From contig CACOJM010000002.1 of the NCBI GenBank assembly GCA_902627565.1, positions 62,001 to 126,000 of the forward strand: a stretch of 64,000 nt of DNA. The letters are read 5' to 3'. Origin of the DNA: an uncultured Pelagibacteraceae bacterium. GTDB lineage: Bacteria; Pseudomonadota; Alphaproteobacteria; Pelagibacterales; Pelagibacteraceae. Of this stretch, positions 1 to 10,053 are shown in pieces (the first letter of the stretch is position 1; each line of letters begins with the position of its first letter). Made by a program: the position numbers and the translations under genes. Below the pieces are notes generated by a model, which was given only the letters and a program-made list of their open reading frames with translations, had not been told where the DNA came from and did not search any database.

Positions 1-480
1 AAAATTGCGGTGTATACTGGTATTCTTGATGTAACAAAAAATAAAGACGGATTAGCTGCTGTAATGGGTCATGAGATAGCCCATGCAGTTGCAAAACATT
101 CTGTTGAAAGAGCAAGTAGAGGAACACTATTAAATGTTGGAACAAAGATTATAGATATTGCCAGTGGAGGTATATTATCTGATATAAATAGAACAACAGG
201 AATGGATACGGTTGGTTTGTTATCTCAGTTAGGAATTATGAATCCATTTAATAGAAAACAAGAGAGTGAAGCTGATTATTTAGGTATGATTTTTTCATCT
301 TTGTCAGGTTATGATATTAGGGAAACATCAAAAATTTGGGAAAGAATGAAAGAATATAATAAAGGAAAAGCGCCACCCGAATTTATGAGTACTCACCCTT
401 CTGCAGAAAATAGAATTAGAAAAATTAATGAGTGGGAAAATGAGATTATATTAGAATATCCACCACTTAAAATATCTTAG
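1..480 (+). CDS. M48 family zinc metalloprotease, C-terminal part (5' truncated by window)
   Basis: The reading frame is open from base 2-4 onward (first residues KIAVYTGIL, typical of the strand just before the M48 helix), so the true start lies outside the window. The zinc-binding HExxH motif is seen as HEIAH, and a downstream ExEAD motif (ESEADYLG) supplies the third metal ligand. This combination is typical of M48/Oma1/BepA-like peptidases, which in Gram-negative bacteria are usually periplasmic or membrane-attached and degrade misfolded envelope proteins. The end THPSAENRI is also family-typical. The stop lies 6 nt from the 3' end of the convergent tRNA-Lys. The exact subfamily cannot be fixed without the N-terminus. 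Confidence 0.9.
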   Translation, partial: KIAVYTGILDVTKNKDGLAAVMGHEIAHAVAKHSVERASRGTLLNVGTKIIDIASGGILSDINRTTGMDTVGLLSQLGIMNPFNRKQESEADYLGMIFSSLSGYDIRETSKIWERMKEYNKGKAPPEFMSTHPSAENRIRKINEWENEIILEYPPLKIS

Positions 481-486
481 AATAAG

Positions 487-562
<76 letters not shown>

Positions 563-586
563 ACAATTGTTCAGAGAACGAGAATG

Positions 587-614
587 TGTATACATAATTA
601 TTTAAATAATTCAA
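587..614 (-). promoter_or_regulatory. putative promoter of tRNA-Lys
   Basis: On the minus strand there is a -35-like TTGAAT (609-614), a 16-nt spacer and a -10-like TATACA (587-592). The -10 ends 24 nt before the mature tRNA 5' end, which fits a short leader. The spacer is part of an AT-only palindrome (596-611). This is inferred from sequence match only. Confidence 0.4.
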
Positions 615-644
615 ATGAGAATTTGTGAGACAAATAGTGAGTCA

Positions 645-1757
645 TTACAACTTATCAATGTATTTGTCATGAAATTCGTTGAATGTGCCGTTATTTATGT
701 TTTTTCTGATAGCGGTCATTAATTCTTGATAAAAATTTATGTTGTGTAAAGTTAACAACATAGACCCGAGTATTTCATTAGTATTAAACAAGTGATTTAG
801 ATAATTTTTTGAATATTTATTTAAGTTAAGATTTTTTACATTTGGATCAAGTGGAGTGTCATCATTTTGATACTTTTTATTTCTTATATTCACTCTTCCA
901 TTCCATGTAAAAGCTAAACCAGTTCTGCCAGATCTTGTTGGTAAAACACAATCAAACATGTCAATACCTCTTTTGACTGCACCTATGATATCAGACGGTG
1001 TTCCTACACCCATTAAATAGTGAGGCTTATCTTTTGGAAGTATATCCTTTAAGTCATCTAATACTGTAAACATTTCTTTCTGTGTTTCTCCGACTGCTAA
1101 ACCACCAACAGCGTACCCATCAAAACCAATTTTAATCAATTCATTTAATGATTTAATTCTTAAATCTCTAAATAAACCTCCTTGAATAATACCGAATAAA
1201 GCTTTGTGAGAATTCAGGCCAAATGCCTTTTTAGATCTTTCTGCCCAATACAAAGATAAATTCATTGATTTATTAATTAAATTGTAATCATTAGTATTTT
1301 TAGGGCACTCATCCATTATCATTACAATATCAGAATTAAGTCCAAGTTGTATTTTTATACTCTCTTCTGGACTTAAAATAAATTTTTTTCCATCTACATG
1401 TGAATTAAATATTGCACCTTTCTCACGATCAATCTTATTTAATTTAGATAAAGACATAACTTGGAATCCTCCAGAATCGGTAAGAATAGGTAAATCACAA
1501 TTCATGAAATTGTGTAACCCACCTGCTTTTTTAATTCTATCCACACCAGGTCTTATCATTAGATGATAAGTATTAGATAAAATTATTTCTGATCCAGTTT
1601 TTTTAATATCTTCAATTTTGCAAGCCTTCACTGTAGCTTGTGTACCAACTGGCATGAATGCCGGAGTCTGGATATTACCTCGATGTGTTTCTATCAAACC
1701 ACATCTGGCATAATCATCTATATTATTAATCTTAAAGGCAAATTTTTTTAATGCCAT
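645..1757 (-). CDS. tgt: queuine/preQ1 tRNA-guanine transglycosylase
   Basis: Exchanges guanine-34 of GUN-anticodon tRNAs for a queuine precursor. The 370-residue length is normal. The active-site DSGGFQ motif (Asp94) and the nucleophile segment DMFDCVLPTR (Asp269) are intact, as are the FGIIQGG and GGLAVGE substrate-pocket motifs. Strikingly, the C-terminal zinc site CxCxxC...H is not intact: the three cysteine positions read Val307, Asn309 and Leu312, with only His338 kept, while the spacing matches E. coli (302/304/307/333) exactly. The flanking DP...YS..YL.HL and EILG.MLL..HN sequence is conserved, so the alignment is secure. The gene lies 5 nt after the cyclophilin gene; queA, which often sits between them in alphaproteobacteria, is absent here. 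Confidence 0.93.
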   Translation of the reverse strand: MALKKFAFKINNIDDYARCGLIETHRGNIQTPAFMPVGTQATVKACKIEDIKKTGSEIILSNTYHLMIRPGVDRIKKAGGLHNFMNCDLPILTDSGGFQVMSLSKLNKIDREKGAIFNSHVDGKKFILSPEESIKIQLGLNSDIVMIMDECPKNTNDYNLINKSMNLSLYWAERSKKAFGLNSHKALFGIIQGGLFRDLRIKSLNELIKIGFDGYAVGGLAVGETQKEMFTVLDDLKDILPKDKPHYLMGVGTPSDIIGAVKRGIDMFDCVLPTRSGRTGLAFTWNGRVNIRNKKYQNDDTPLDPNVKNLNLNKYSKNYLNHLFNTNEILGSMLLTLHNINFYQELMTAIRKNINNGTFNEFHDKYIDKL

Positions 1758-1762
1758 TAAAA

Positions 1763-2323
1763 TTATAAAGATTTAAAGCTAATAATTTTGTCTGGATTAT
1801 CTACTGCGCCATTATTATTATCGTCACCACGTTTGATCTTGTCCACAAATTCCATACCTTCAATAACTTTTCCAAATACAGTATATTGTCTATCTAGAAA
1901 TGGTGCGGGTTTAAAGCAAATAAAAAATTGACTATTTGCGCTGTTAGGATCTGATGATCTAGCCATTGACAAAGTTCCTCTATCGTGAGGAAGATTATTA
2001 AATTCTTGCTTAAGATCAGGTAAGTCTGAGCCTCCCATACCAGCCATTTTTAAATTAAAATCAGTCGAACTTGAATTACCAAATTTTACATCACCAGTTT
2101 GCGCCATGAAACCATCTATTACCCGATGAAAAACAACATTATCATACTTTCCAGCCTCAGCCAGTTCTTTGATTCTTTTCACATGATTGGGGGCTACATC
2201 TTCAAATAACTCTATTTTAACATCACCGTCTTTAAGCTTTAATATCATAATATTTTCCTCTGAGTTAGATTGGTTTATAAATAAAAAAAAGAAAATAATG
2301 ATATTAATTAAAACTTTGTTCAT
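1763..2323 (-). CDS. periplasmic cyclophilin-type peptidyl-prolyl cis-trans isomerase
   Basis: Catalyses proline cis-trans isomerisation during folding of exported proteins. A hydrophobic N-terminal segment (residues 4-20) followed by SNSEE looks like a Sec signal peptide, so the enzyme is probably periplasmic. The cyclophilin domain covers about residues 24-185, with the active-site motif FHRVIDGFMAQTGD, then RGTLSMAR and SANSQFFICF. The insertion GNSSSTDFNLKMAGMGGSDLPDLKQEF is typical of alphaproteobacterial members. Its start lies inside the 3' end of coaD (20-nt overlap), which implies translational coupling in the gyrA-coaD-ppi-tgt operon. Confidence 0.93.
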   Translation of the reverse strand: MNKVLINIIIFFFLFINQSNSEENIMILKLKDGDVKIELFEDVAPNHVKRIKELAEAGKYDNVVFHRVIDGFMAQTGDVKFGNSSSTDFNLKMAGMGGSDLPDLKQEFNNLPHDRGTLSMARSSDPNSANSQFFICFKPAPFLDRQYTVFGKVIEGMEFVDKIKRGDDNNNGAVDNPDKIISFKSL

Positions 2324-2810
2324 ATTTCCTTTTTAATAATTTTATAGTACTTTTAGTTGTAAATTTTTTTATATTCCCTTTTAATTTTACAATTTCCTTA
2401 ACAAATTTTGATGAAATAATTTGATTTTCTATATCAGACATTAGAAAAACAGTTTCAATATTACTGTTTAATTTTCTATTCATACCAGCTAGTTGAAATT
2501 CATATTCAAAATCAGAAACAGCTCTTAAGCCTCTCAAAATAATGTTCGCTTTATATTTTTTACACAAATCTGTGGTTAATGAATTGAAAGTGATAACGGC
2601 AATCTTTTTTTTATTTAACCCTAGATCTGAAAATAAAGCTTTTTTAACAATTTCCACTCTCTCAAATGAATCAAAAAGGTAATCTTTATTATCAACATCA
2701 GATACAGCAATTATTATTTTGTCAAAAAGTCTTATACCTTTTTTGATTAAATCAATATGACCAAAAGTTATTGGGTCAAAGGTGCCAGGATAAATTGCTA
2801 TTTTATTCAT
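2304..2810 (-). CDS. coaD: phosphopantetheine adenylyltransferase
   Basis: Fourth step of coenzyme A synthesis: transfer of AMP from ATP to 4'-phosphopantetheine. The 168-residue length is normal. The nucleotidyltransferase signature YPGTFDPITFGH (TxGH at residues 15-18) and the C-terminal ISSKFVKEI motif (ISSTxVRE equivalent) are both present, together with LRGLRAVSDFEYEFQLAGMN. Its ATG overlaps the gyrA stop codon by one base, and its 3' end overlaps the cyclophilin gene by 20 nt. Confidence 0.96.
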   Translation of the reverse strand: MNKIAIYPGTFDPITFGHIDLIKKGIRLFDKIIIAVSDVDNKDYLFDSFERVEIVKKALFSDLGLNKKKIAVITFNSLTTDLCKKYKANIILRGLRAVSDFEYEFQLAGMNRKLNSNIETVFLMSDIENQIISSKFVKEIVKLKGNIKKFTTKSTIKLLKRKYEQSFN

Positions 2811-5389
2811 TAAATTAAATTATCATCAATTTTATTAGCTGAAACAACTTTTTCTTCACCTGATAACTTTATTATTCTTACTCCCTGAGTATTTCTACCT
2901 GCGGTTCTTATCTCTTTTACTGCAACTCTAATTACACGACCTTTGTTTGTTGATATTAATATTTCATCACCTTCGTATACAGGAAAAGATGATGATATAT
3001 CACCATTTCTTGGTGAGTTTATAATGCCAATGATACCTTTTCCTCCCCTATTTGTTACCCTATAGTCAGCATGTGAAGTTTTTTTTCCATAACCATTTTG
3101 AGTTATAGATAAAATAAACTTTTCCCTAGCTTTTATTTCTGACTTTTCATCCTTTGTTTTTTTTCCGACTTTAGATTTATTATCGTTATCAATTATTGAT
3201 AATGATACTATTTCATCATTAGGAGCTAAAACTATTCCTCTAATACCTTTAGATGATCTTCCTTTAAAAATACGTAATTTTTTTGACTCAAATCTTATAC
3301 ATTTACCAAATTTGGTGCTCAAAATGACATCTTGGTCATTTTTACATATCTTAACACCCACTATTTTATCATTTGAGTCTAACTTCATTGCAATTTTACC
3401 TGCAGCGTTTATAGATGAAAAATCCTCAAGACTATTTTTTCTTATTTTTCCTTGAGCCGTAGCAAATACTATCTGATAATTTTTTAATTCTGCCTCATCC
3501 TCGGGAAAAGGCATAATCGAACTTATAGATTGATGACTTTTTAAAGGCAATATATTAAATAAAGATTTACCTTTAGAGGAAGATGAACCAACAGGTATCT
3601 TCCAAGCTTTTAATCTATAGACAAGTCCTTCGGTTGAAAAAAATAAAACTGATGTATGAGTATTAACAGATAAAGTTTGAACAACAGAATCTTCATTTCT
3701 TGTAGTTATACCAGTTTTTCCTTTGCCACCTCTTTTTTGTTGTTTAATATTATTTAAAGAACCTCTCTTAATATAACCTTGTAAAGTAACTGTAATAATA
3801 ACCGACTCTTTTTGGATGGTTTCTTCTATATCGTAATTTAAAACAGCATCTATTATATCTGTTCTTCTTTTAACTGAAAATTTTTCTTTGATATCATTCA
3901 ATTCTTTACTAATAACTTTTAATAATTCTTTTTTAGATGAAATGATTTTTTTGTAATTAACAATTAATTCAGATAATTTTTTTATTTCAATTTCAATTTC
4001 ATTAATCCCAAGAGCAGTTAGTTTTTGTAATCTTAATTCCAAAATTGCATTAACTTGTGGTTCTGACAAATTATAAATTATATTTGATTTTTTATTTTCA
4101 ATTAATGAAATCATTTTTTGTGATTTGTTAACTTTCCATTTTATCTTGAGTAAAGATTTTTTTGCATCATCTGGTGTTTTTGATGATCTGATAATCTTAA
4201 TCACTTTATCCAAGTTTTCGACAGAAACAGATAATCCAATAAGAATATGAGCTCTTTCTTCAGCTTTTTTCAAATCAAATTTTGTTTTTTTTATTACAAC
4301 ATCTTCTCTAAAATTTAAAAAATGAGATAAAAATTCTTTAAGATTACATGTTTGAGGTTTTCCGTTTACGATAGCTAGCGTATTAAATCCAAATGAACTT
4401 TCTATTTGAGTATTTTTATACAATTGTCTTTTGACTGTTTCGGGCTCAACGCCGTTCCTTAGATCTATAGATACTCTTATTCCTTCTCTATTTGACTCAT
4501 CTCTAATATCTTTTATTCCCTCGATTTTTTTTTCTCTAACTAGCTGTGCTATTCTTTCATTTAAAACTGACTTGTTTACTTGATAAGGTATTGATGTGAT
4601 GACTAATCTTTCTCTGCCATTTTTTGCTTGCTCTATAGAAATTTGTCCTCTTACTTTAAATGAGCCTCGACCTTTAGTGTAACCATCTTTAATCATATCT
4701 TTTCCAATTATAACTCCACCTGTTGGAAAATCTGGGCCAGGGATTATTTTCATTAGTTGTTTAATTGTAATATCTTTGTTCTCAATCAAAGCTAAAGTGC
4801 CATTAATTATCTCACCTAAATTATGTGGTGGAATACTTGTAGCCATTCCTACAGCTATTCCTCCAGCACCATTTACTAATAAATTTGGATATTGAGCTGG
4901 TAAAACACTAGGTTCTTTCTCTGTCTCATCATAATTACTTTTGAATTCAATTGTATTTTTTTCAATATCATCAATTAAAAATTGTGATACTTTTGACAAT
5001 CTAGTTTCAGTATATCTCATCGCAGCAGCAGGGTCTCCATCTATTGATCCAAAGTTTCCTTGACCTTCAACTAAAGGTAAACTCATTGAAAAATCCTGTA
5101 CCATACGAACTAAGGCATCATATACTGATTGATCTCCATGAGGGTGATATTTACCTATAACATCCCCCACTATTCTTGCAGATTTTCTAAATTGTTTAGA
5201 CCAATCATAACCACCTTTATACATGGCGTAGAGAATTCTTCTATGGACAGGCTTTAAACCATCTCTTATATCTGGAAGAGCTCTACTTACAATTACACTC
5301 ATTGCGTAAGACAAATATGACGAGCTCATTTCGTCATGCATTGAGATTAATTTTATATTTTTATCGTTTTGATTTTCAGATTTTTGCAT
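2810..5389 (-). CDS. gyrA: DNA gyrase subunit A
   Basis: Breakage-reunion subunit of gyrase, which introduces negative supercoils. At 859 residues it is near the usual length. The winged-helix DNA-binding region carries the catalytic Tyr126 in [10 protein letters not shown]. The beta-pinwheel C-terminal domain carries the GyrA box QQKRGGKG (about residue 550), which separates gyrase from ParC. In the quinolone region ([12 protein letters not shown]) the residue matching E. coli Ser83 is Gln87, while Asp91 (E. coli Asp87) is kept. The gene follows ssb by 5 nt and leads the coaD-cyclophilin-tgt operon. Confidence 0.97.
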   Translation of the reverse strand: MQKSENQNDKNIKLISMHDEMSSSYLSYAMSVIVSRALPDIRDGLKPVHRRILYAMYKGGYDWSKQFRKSARIVGDVIGKYHPHGDQSVYDALVRMVQDFSMSLPLVEGQGNFGSIDGDPAAAMRYTETRLSKVSQFLIDDIEKNTIEFKSNYDETEKEPSVLPAQYPNLLVNGAGGIAVGMATSIPPHNLGEIINGTLALIENKDITIKQLMKIIPGPDFPTGGVIIGKDMIKDGYTKGRGSFKVRGQISIEQAKNGRERLVITSIPYQVNKSVLNERIAQLVREKKIEGIKDIRDESNREGIRVSIDLRNGVEPETVKRQLYKNTQIESSFGFNTLAIVNGKPQTCNLKEFLSHFLNFREDVVIKKTKFDLKKAEERAHILIGLSVSVENLDKVIKIIRSSKTPDDAKKSLLKIKWKVNKSQKMISLIENKKSNIIYNLSEPQVNAILELRLQKLTALGINEIEIEIKKLSELIVNYKKIISSKKELLKVISKELNDIKEKFSVKRRTDIIDAVLNYDIEETIQKESVIITVTLQGYIKRGSLNNIKQQKRGGKGKTGITTRNEDSVVQTLSVNTHTSVLFFSTEGLVYRLKAWKIPVGSSSSKGKSLFNILPLKSHQSISSIMPFPEDEAELKNYQIVFATAQGKIRKNSLEDFSSINAAGKIAMKLDSNDKIVGVKICKNDQDVILSTKFGKCIRFESKKLRIFKGRSSKGIRGIVLAPNDEIVSLSIIDNDNKSKVGKKTKDEKSEIKAREKFILSITQNGYGKKTSHADYRVTNRGGKGIIGIINSPRNGDISSSFPVYEGDEILISTNKGRVIRVAVKEIRTAGRNTQGVRIIKLSGEEKVVSANKIDDNLI

Positions 5390-5394
5390 TTTTC

Positions 5395-5850
5395 TTAGAA
5401 TGGTATTTCATCATCCATATCATTTGAAATTTGAGACATGTCATCATTGGTATTAGATGATTGACTATTATCATTTGAAATACCACCACTAGAATTGCCA
5501 CCGCCCAACATCGTAAGTGAAGAATTATAACCTTGAATTATTATCTCTGTAGAATATTTATCTTGTCCTGACTGTTCATCTTTCCATTTTCTTGTCGACA
5601 ATTGACCTTCAACATATATTTGGGCCCCTTTCTTTAAATATTGCTGAACGACATTTACTAGACCTTCGTTGAATACAACTATACGGTGCCATTCAGTTTT
5701 TTCTTTTTTTTCTCCTGTATTTTTGTCTTTCCAAGATTGGCTAGTTGCTAGACTTAGCCTAGCTACACTTTTGCCATTCACCATTTGTTTTATTTCTGGG
5801 TCTGCGCCCAAACGACCAATTAAAAGTACTTTATTTAAACTTCCAGCCAT
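5395..5850 (-). CDS. ssb: single-stranded DNA-binding protein
   Basis: Homotetrameric OB-fold protein that coats single-stranded DNA in replication and repair. The OB fold occupies about residues 4-110 ([37 protein letters not shown]). It is followed by a Gly/Asn/Ser-rich linker and the conserved acidic tip DDEIPF, which binds partner proteins. It diverges from uvrA with 90 bp between, an arrangement frequent in proteobacteria. No alphaproteobacterial LexA box was found in that gap. Confidence 0.97.
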   Translation of the reverse strand: MAGSLNKVLLIGRLGADPEIKQMVNGKSVARLSLATSQSWKDKNTGEKKEKTEWHRIVVFNEGLVNVVQQYLKKGAQIYVEGQLSTRKWKDEQSGQDKYSTEIIIQGYNSSLTMLGGGNSSGGISNDNSQSSNTNDDMSQISNDMDDEIPF

Positions 5851-5940
5851 AATATTTTATTATTTGTTAAATTAATTAATTAGAATTATATCACAATTTA
5901 CTCTGAATATTAATTTTATTAAGTCAAAGCAACAAAAATT

Positions 5941-8799
5941 ATGATGAAAAAGATAGTTATTAAGGGAGCTAAAGAACATAATTTGAAGAATATTTCTTTA
6001 GAAATACCAAAGGATAAATTTATAGTTATTACTGGGTTATCTGGTTCAGGAAAGTCATCTTTAGCATTCGACACAGTTTATGCAGAAGGTCAAAGAAGAT
6101 ATGTAGAAAGTTTATCTGCTTACGCAAGACAATTTTTAGATAAGATGAAAAAACCTAAAGTTGATTTTATAGAAGGCTTGAGTCCAGCAATTTCAATTGA
6201 GCAGAAAAATACTTCTAAAAATCCTAGATCAACTGTAGCTACAGTTACAGAGATTTATGACTATATGAGAGTTCTTTATGCTAGAGCTGGAATTCCTTAT
6301 TCACCTTTTACAGGAAAACCTATTAAATCTCAGACTATTACTCAAATAGTCGACAAAATCAAAGAGTTACCAAAAAAATCAACTATTTACATATTTGCAC
6401 CAATAGTAAGAGGTCGTAAGGGTGAGTATAAAAAGGAAATTCAAAATCTTAAAAAAAGAGGATTTAGAAAAATTAAGATTGATAATACATTGTTTGATAT
6501 TGAAAAAGTTCCTGAATTAAATAAAAAGGTAAAACATGATATTTCAGTACTTGTTGATAGAATAATTTTAAATACATCTTTAGGTAATCGATTAGCTGAA
6601 AGTATAGAAACTTCTGTAAATTTAGCTAATGGTTTAGTTTTTGTAGAATATGAAGATGAAACACTACCAAAAAAATTTAGAAAAGTAGAAAATTTAATTT
6701 TTTCAACAAAATTTGCCTGTCCAGAAAGTGGTTTTACTATTGAAGAGATTGAACCGAGATTATTTTCATTCAATAGTCCTTTTGGTGCCTGTGAAGAATG
6801 TGAAGGAATAGGTATAAAATTAAATGTTGATCCAAACTTAGTAATACCTAATGAAAAAAAAAGTATAGCAGACGGAGCTATTGAACCTTGGGCAAAAACG
6901 ACTACTTTATATTACGCACAAACTCTTGCGTCTCTAGCTAAACATTATGGTTTCTCTTTAGAAGAAAAATGGTCAAAACTACAAAAAAAAATAAAAGATA
7001 TTATTCTTTATGGATCTGATGATGAGGAAATCAAATTTACATATGATGATGGTTATGAAAAATATTCTCACAAAAAAACATTTGAGGGTGTGATAAATAA
7101 CTTAGAACGAAGATATTTAGAAACAGATAGTGATTGGAAAAGAGAGGAGATATCACAATATCAGTCAGACACTAAATGTGAAAGATGTAATGGTTATAGA
7201 TTAAAAGATGAGGCTCTTTGTGTAAAAATAGATGGTTTGCATATTAGTCAGGTAACTGAAAAATCAATTTTAGATGCTACAAAATGGTTTAATAATTTAA
7301 AAGATAATCTTGACAAAAAACAATTTAAAATTGCTGAACATATTTTAAAAGAAATAAATGAAAGATTAAGTTTTTTATTAAATGTTGGACTTGACTATCT
7401 TACTCTATCAAGAGAGTCAGGAACTTTATCCGGAGGTGAAGCTCAGAGAATAAGGCTTGCTTCTCAAATAGGCTCAGGATTAACTGGTGTTCTGTATGTT
7501 TTAGATGAACCATCGATTGGTCTTCATCAAAAAGATAATGTTAAACTAATAAATGCTTTAAAAAGACTTAGAGATTTAGGTAACACAGTTATTGTTGTTG
7601 AACATGACACTGAAACAATGGAAAATGCTGATCATATTATTGATTTAGGACCTGAAGCAGGAAATAAAGGTGGTCAAGTTGTAGCTCAAGGTACTTGTAA
7701 AGAAATAAGTCAAAATAAAGATAGTATTACAGGAAAGTATCTTTCTAATAAATTAAAGATTCATATTCCTCAAAAAAGAAGATTGGCAAAGAATGGAAGA
7801 TTTTTGGAAATAACTGGAGCAACAGGAAATAATTTAGATAATGTAAATCTCAAAATACCTCTTGGAAGTTTAACTTGTGTAACAGGAGTATCGGGTAGTG
7901 GAAAATCTACTCTAGTATTACAAACATTATTTAATGCTTTAAATCTTACTTTAAATAATAATAAGTCCAGAAAAATTCCTAAACCATTCAAAAATTTTAA
8001 AGGAACTGAACTTGTTGATAAGATTATCGATATTGATCAATCTCCTATTGGAAGAACACCAAGATCAAATCCAGCTACATACACAGGTGCTTTTGGTCCA
8101 ATAAGAGATTGGTTCACCTCTTTGCCTGAAGCAAAAACTCGAGGATATAAACCAGGAAGATTTTCATTTAATGTAAAGGGTGGTAGATGCGAAGCCTGTG
8201 AGGGCGATGGTGTTATAACATATGAAATGCATTTTCTCCCAGATGTTTATATACAGTGTGATGAATGTAAAGGTACTCGTTATAATAGAGAAACTTTAGA
8301 AATTAAATTTAAAGATAAAAGTATTGCTGATGTTTTAAATATGACCGTTGATGAAGGATGTGATTTCTTTGATAATATTTCAAACATAAAATCAAAATTA
8401 CTTACTTTAAAAAAGGTTGGCTTGGGTTATATAAAAATAGGTCAACAAGCAACAACTCTATCCGGTGGTGAGGCCCAAAGGATAAAATTAGCAAAAGAAT
8501 TGTCAAAAAGATCAACTGGAAGAACGATGTATATACTTGATGAACCTACTACCGGATTACACCAACATGACATAAAAAAATTATTAGAAATTCTTCATAC
8601 TTTTGTTGCATTGGGTAATACGGTTGTTGTTATTGAACATAATCTAGATGTGATTAAAACCGCTGATTATATTGTTGATATGGGCCCAGAAGGTGGAGTT
8701 AAGGGTGGCAAGATCATAGCTGAGGGTAAACCAGAAGATATTTGTAAAATTAATTCAAGTTATACAGGAAAATTTTTAAAACCCTTGTTAGAACATTGA
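5941..8799 (+). CDS. uvrA: excinuclease ABC subunit A
   Basis: Damage-recognition ATPase of nucleotide excision repair. At 952 residues it has the full UvrA architecture. Walker A motifs lie near residues 32-40 (TGLSGSGKS) and 648-657 ([10 protein letters not shown]), and two LSGGEAQRI signatures lie near 496 and 840. The C-terminal zinc finger CEAC...CDEC (about 750-777) is complete. The first finger reads CPES...CEEC, so one ligand position is Ser; as far as I recall this is usual in alphaproteobacterial UvrA. Two adjacent ATG codons begin the frame and either could be the start. Its stop overlaps a possible small downstream ORF. Confidence 0.97.
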   Translation: MMKKIVIKGAKEHNLKNISLEIPKDKFIVITGLSGSGKSSLAFDTVYAEGQRRYVESLSAYARQFLDKMKKPKVDFIEGLSPAISIEQKNTSKNPRSTVATVTEIYDYMRVLYARAGIPYSPFTGKPIKSQTITQIVDKIKELPKKSTIYIFAPIVRGRKGEYKKEIQNLKKRGFRKIKIDNTLFDIEKVPELNKKVKHDISVLVDRIILNTSLGNRLAESIETSVNLANGLVFVEYEDETLPKKFRKVENLIFSTKFACPESGFTIEEIEPRLFSFNSPFGACEECEGIGIKLNVDPNLVIPNEKKSIADGAIEPWAKTTTLYYAQTLASLAKHYGFSLEEKWSKLQKKIKDIILYGSDDEEIKFTYDDGYEKYSHKKTFEGVINNLERRYLETDSDWKREEISQYQSDTKCERCNGYRLKDEALCVKIDGLHISQVTEKSILDATKWFNNLKDNLDKKQFKIAEHILKEINERLSFLLNVGLDYLTLSRESGTLSGGEAQRIRLASQIGSGLTGVLYVLDEPSIGLHQKDNVKLINALKRLRDLGNTVIVVEHDTETMENADHIIDLGPEAGNKGGQVVAQGTCKEISQNKDSITGKYLSNKLKIHIPQKRRLAKNGRFLEITGATGNNLDNVNLKIPLGSLTCVTGVSGSGKSTLVLQTLFNALNLTLNNNKSRKIPKPFKNFKGTELVDKIIDIDQSPIGRTPRSNPATYTGAFGPIRDWFTSLPEAKTRGYKPGRFSFNVKGGRCEACEGDGVITYEMHFLPDVYIQCDECKGTRYNRETLEIKFKDKSIADVLNMTVDEGCDFFDNISNIKSKLLTLKKVGLGYIKIGQQATTLSGGEAQRIKLAKELSKRSTGRTMYILDEPTTGLHQHDIKKLLEILHTFVALGNTVVVIEHNLDVIKTADYIVDMGPEGGVKGGKIIAEGKPEDICKINSSYTGKFLKPLLEH

Positions 8800-8942
8800 T
8801 TAATAAATTCAAAAAAATTTTTCTAAAAAAAAAAGTAGCAAAATATTTTTTAATAGGAAGTTTTGCCTTTTTTCTTATCAAAGGTTTAATTTGGTTAGTA
8901 ATAATAATAGTAGCAGGTTTTGGTTTGATTAATTATAATTAA
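8796..8942 (+). CDS. small single-pass membrane protein, unknown function (TTG start)
   Basis: A 48-residue frame starts with TTG overlapping the uvrA TGA and ends at TAA 8940-8942. The first 16 residues are strongly basic ([15 protein letters not shown]), followed by two hydrophobic stretches ([12 protein letters not shown] and [16 protein letters not shown]). This is the pattern of a positive-inside small membrane protein. It fills an otherwise empty 166-bp gap in a genome where gaps are rare. No ATG start is present and there is no recognisable family. It could still be chance in AT-rich DNA. Confidence 0.45.
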   Translation: MINKFKKIFLKKKVAKYFLIGSFAFFLIKGLIWLVIIIVAGFGLINYN

Positions 8943-8965
8943 TTAATTATAATATACTTACATCT

Positions 8966-9385
8966 ATGGACACGAATCAAAATAATATTGAATTTAAGAT
9001 TCTGGGTATAACGATGGAAAGATTGTCTATTTTTTATGGATTATTTCTAATATTTTGGGGTATTGTAGTAAGTTTTTTAAGTGGTAGTAATTCTCTAACC
9101 TCATACATTCCATCTTTATTAGGAATTCCAGTTTTAATATTTGCCTATTTATCAACAAAATTTACTTCAAAAAAAAAAATGTTTATGCATTTTGTTGTTC
9201 TATTTGGATTATTAATAGCCATTGGTGGTTTCGATTTTTTAAGATCTTTAATAACAGGAAATGCTTTTGAAAATTATTGGGCAGATATCTCAAAATTAAT
9301 GATGTTAATAAGCGGTTTGCTTTTTGTGCATCAATGTGTGAGATCTTTTATTCATGCAAGAAAAGTTAGGGACTTAAATACCTAA
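8966..9385 (+). CDS. hypothetical multi-pass membrane protein
   Basis: A 139-residue protein I do not recognise. About four hydrophobic helices are visible (roughly residues 20-42, 47-64, 72-92 and 108-125), with a short polar N-terminus, a basic inter-helix turn (STKFTSKKK) and a charged C-terminus (FIHARKVRDLNT), suggesting cytoplasmic ends. It starts with ATG 23 nt after the small ORF downstream of uvrA. Its stop codon directly abuts the stop of convergent sodB, with no intervening base. No catalytic motif is evident. Confidence 0.75.
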   Translation: MDTNQNNIEFKILGITMERLSIFYGLFLIFWGIVVSFLSGSNSLTSYIPSLLGIPVLIFAYLSTKFTSKKKMFMHFVVLFGLLIAIGGFDFLRSLITGNAFENYWADISKLMMLISGLLFVHQCVRSFIHARKVRDLNT

Positions 9386-9979
9386 CTAATCAAGTAAAGA
9401 GTCTACAAATTCCCAATTTATCAGATTATCTACAAATTTATCTAAATATTCAGGTCTTCTATTTCTGTAATCGATGTAATATGAGTGCTCCCAAACATCA
9501 CAACCTAAAATTGGTTTCATATCTTCAATTAGAGGATTTGCTGCATTAGCAGTTTTTGTTACAACAAGTTTATCATTTTTAAGAGATAACCAGCACCATC
9601 CAGATCCAAATTGTGTAATACCAGCTTGTTTGAAATCTTTTTTAAATTGATCTACACTTCCAAAATCTGAAATAATTTTTTTTTCGAGTTTAGGAGGTAT
9701 TTTACCACCACCATTTGGCTTCATACATTTCCAAAAAAGATTATGGTTCCAATGTTGACTTGCATTATTAAAAATACCAATTTTTGATTTATCTTTTGAA
9801 CTCTCTATGATTATTTCTTGTAGAGATTTATTTTCCATATCGGTGTCTTTTATAAAATTATTTAAATTTGTTATATATGTAAGATGATGTTTGCCATGAT
9901 GTAAATCTAATGTCTCCTCTGACATAATTGGAGACAATGCGTCATTAGGGTAATCTAATTTCGGTAGTGTAAAGTTCAT
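9386..9979 (-). CDS. sodB: superoxide dismutase, Fe/Mn family (probably Fe type)
   Basis: Dismutates superoxide to hydrogen peroxide and oxygen. The 197 residues carry the expected metal ligands: His27 in LDLHHGKHH, a histidine in QHWNHNLFW, and Asp and His in the DVWEHSYYIDYRNRRPEYLDKF block. The Gln in NNASQHW sits at the position typical of the iron-dependent subgroup. No signal peptide is seen, so it should be cytoplasmic. It diverges from the PuuD-like gene and is convergent with the upstream membrane protein gene with zero spacing. Confidence 0.95.
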   Translation of the reverse strand: MNFTLPKLDYPNDALSPIMSEETLDLHHGKHHLTYITNLNNFIKDTDMENKSLQEIIIESSKDKSKIGIFNNASQHWNHNLFWKCMKPNGGGKIPPKLEKKIISDFGSVDQFKKDFKQAGITQFGSGWCWLSLKNDKLVVTKTANAANPLIEDMKPILGCDVWEHSYYIDYRNRRPEYLDKFVDNLINWEFVDSLLD

Positions 9980-10053
9980 ATATCTAGTTTAAAATTAATT
10001 TATCCTATATTTATATTATAATAATTTATTTTTTGATATATAATTTTTTATTT

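Noticed and set aside
596-611. 16-bp palindrome AATTATTTAAATAATT between tgt and tRNA-Lys
   Set aside because: All A/T, expected by chance in this composition; no T-run to support a terminator. It probably just lies within the tRNA promoter spacer.
5851-5940. Possible SOS box in the ssb-uvrA gap
   Set aside because: No GTTC-N7-GTTC or its complement is present on either strand; only AT-rich sequence.
6441-6773. 110-residue frame on the minus strand inside uvrA
   Set aside because: Shadow of the uvrA coding frame; Ser/Phe-rich composition typical of antisense AT-rich code.
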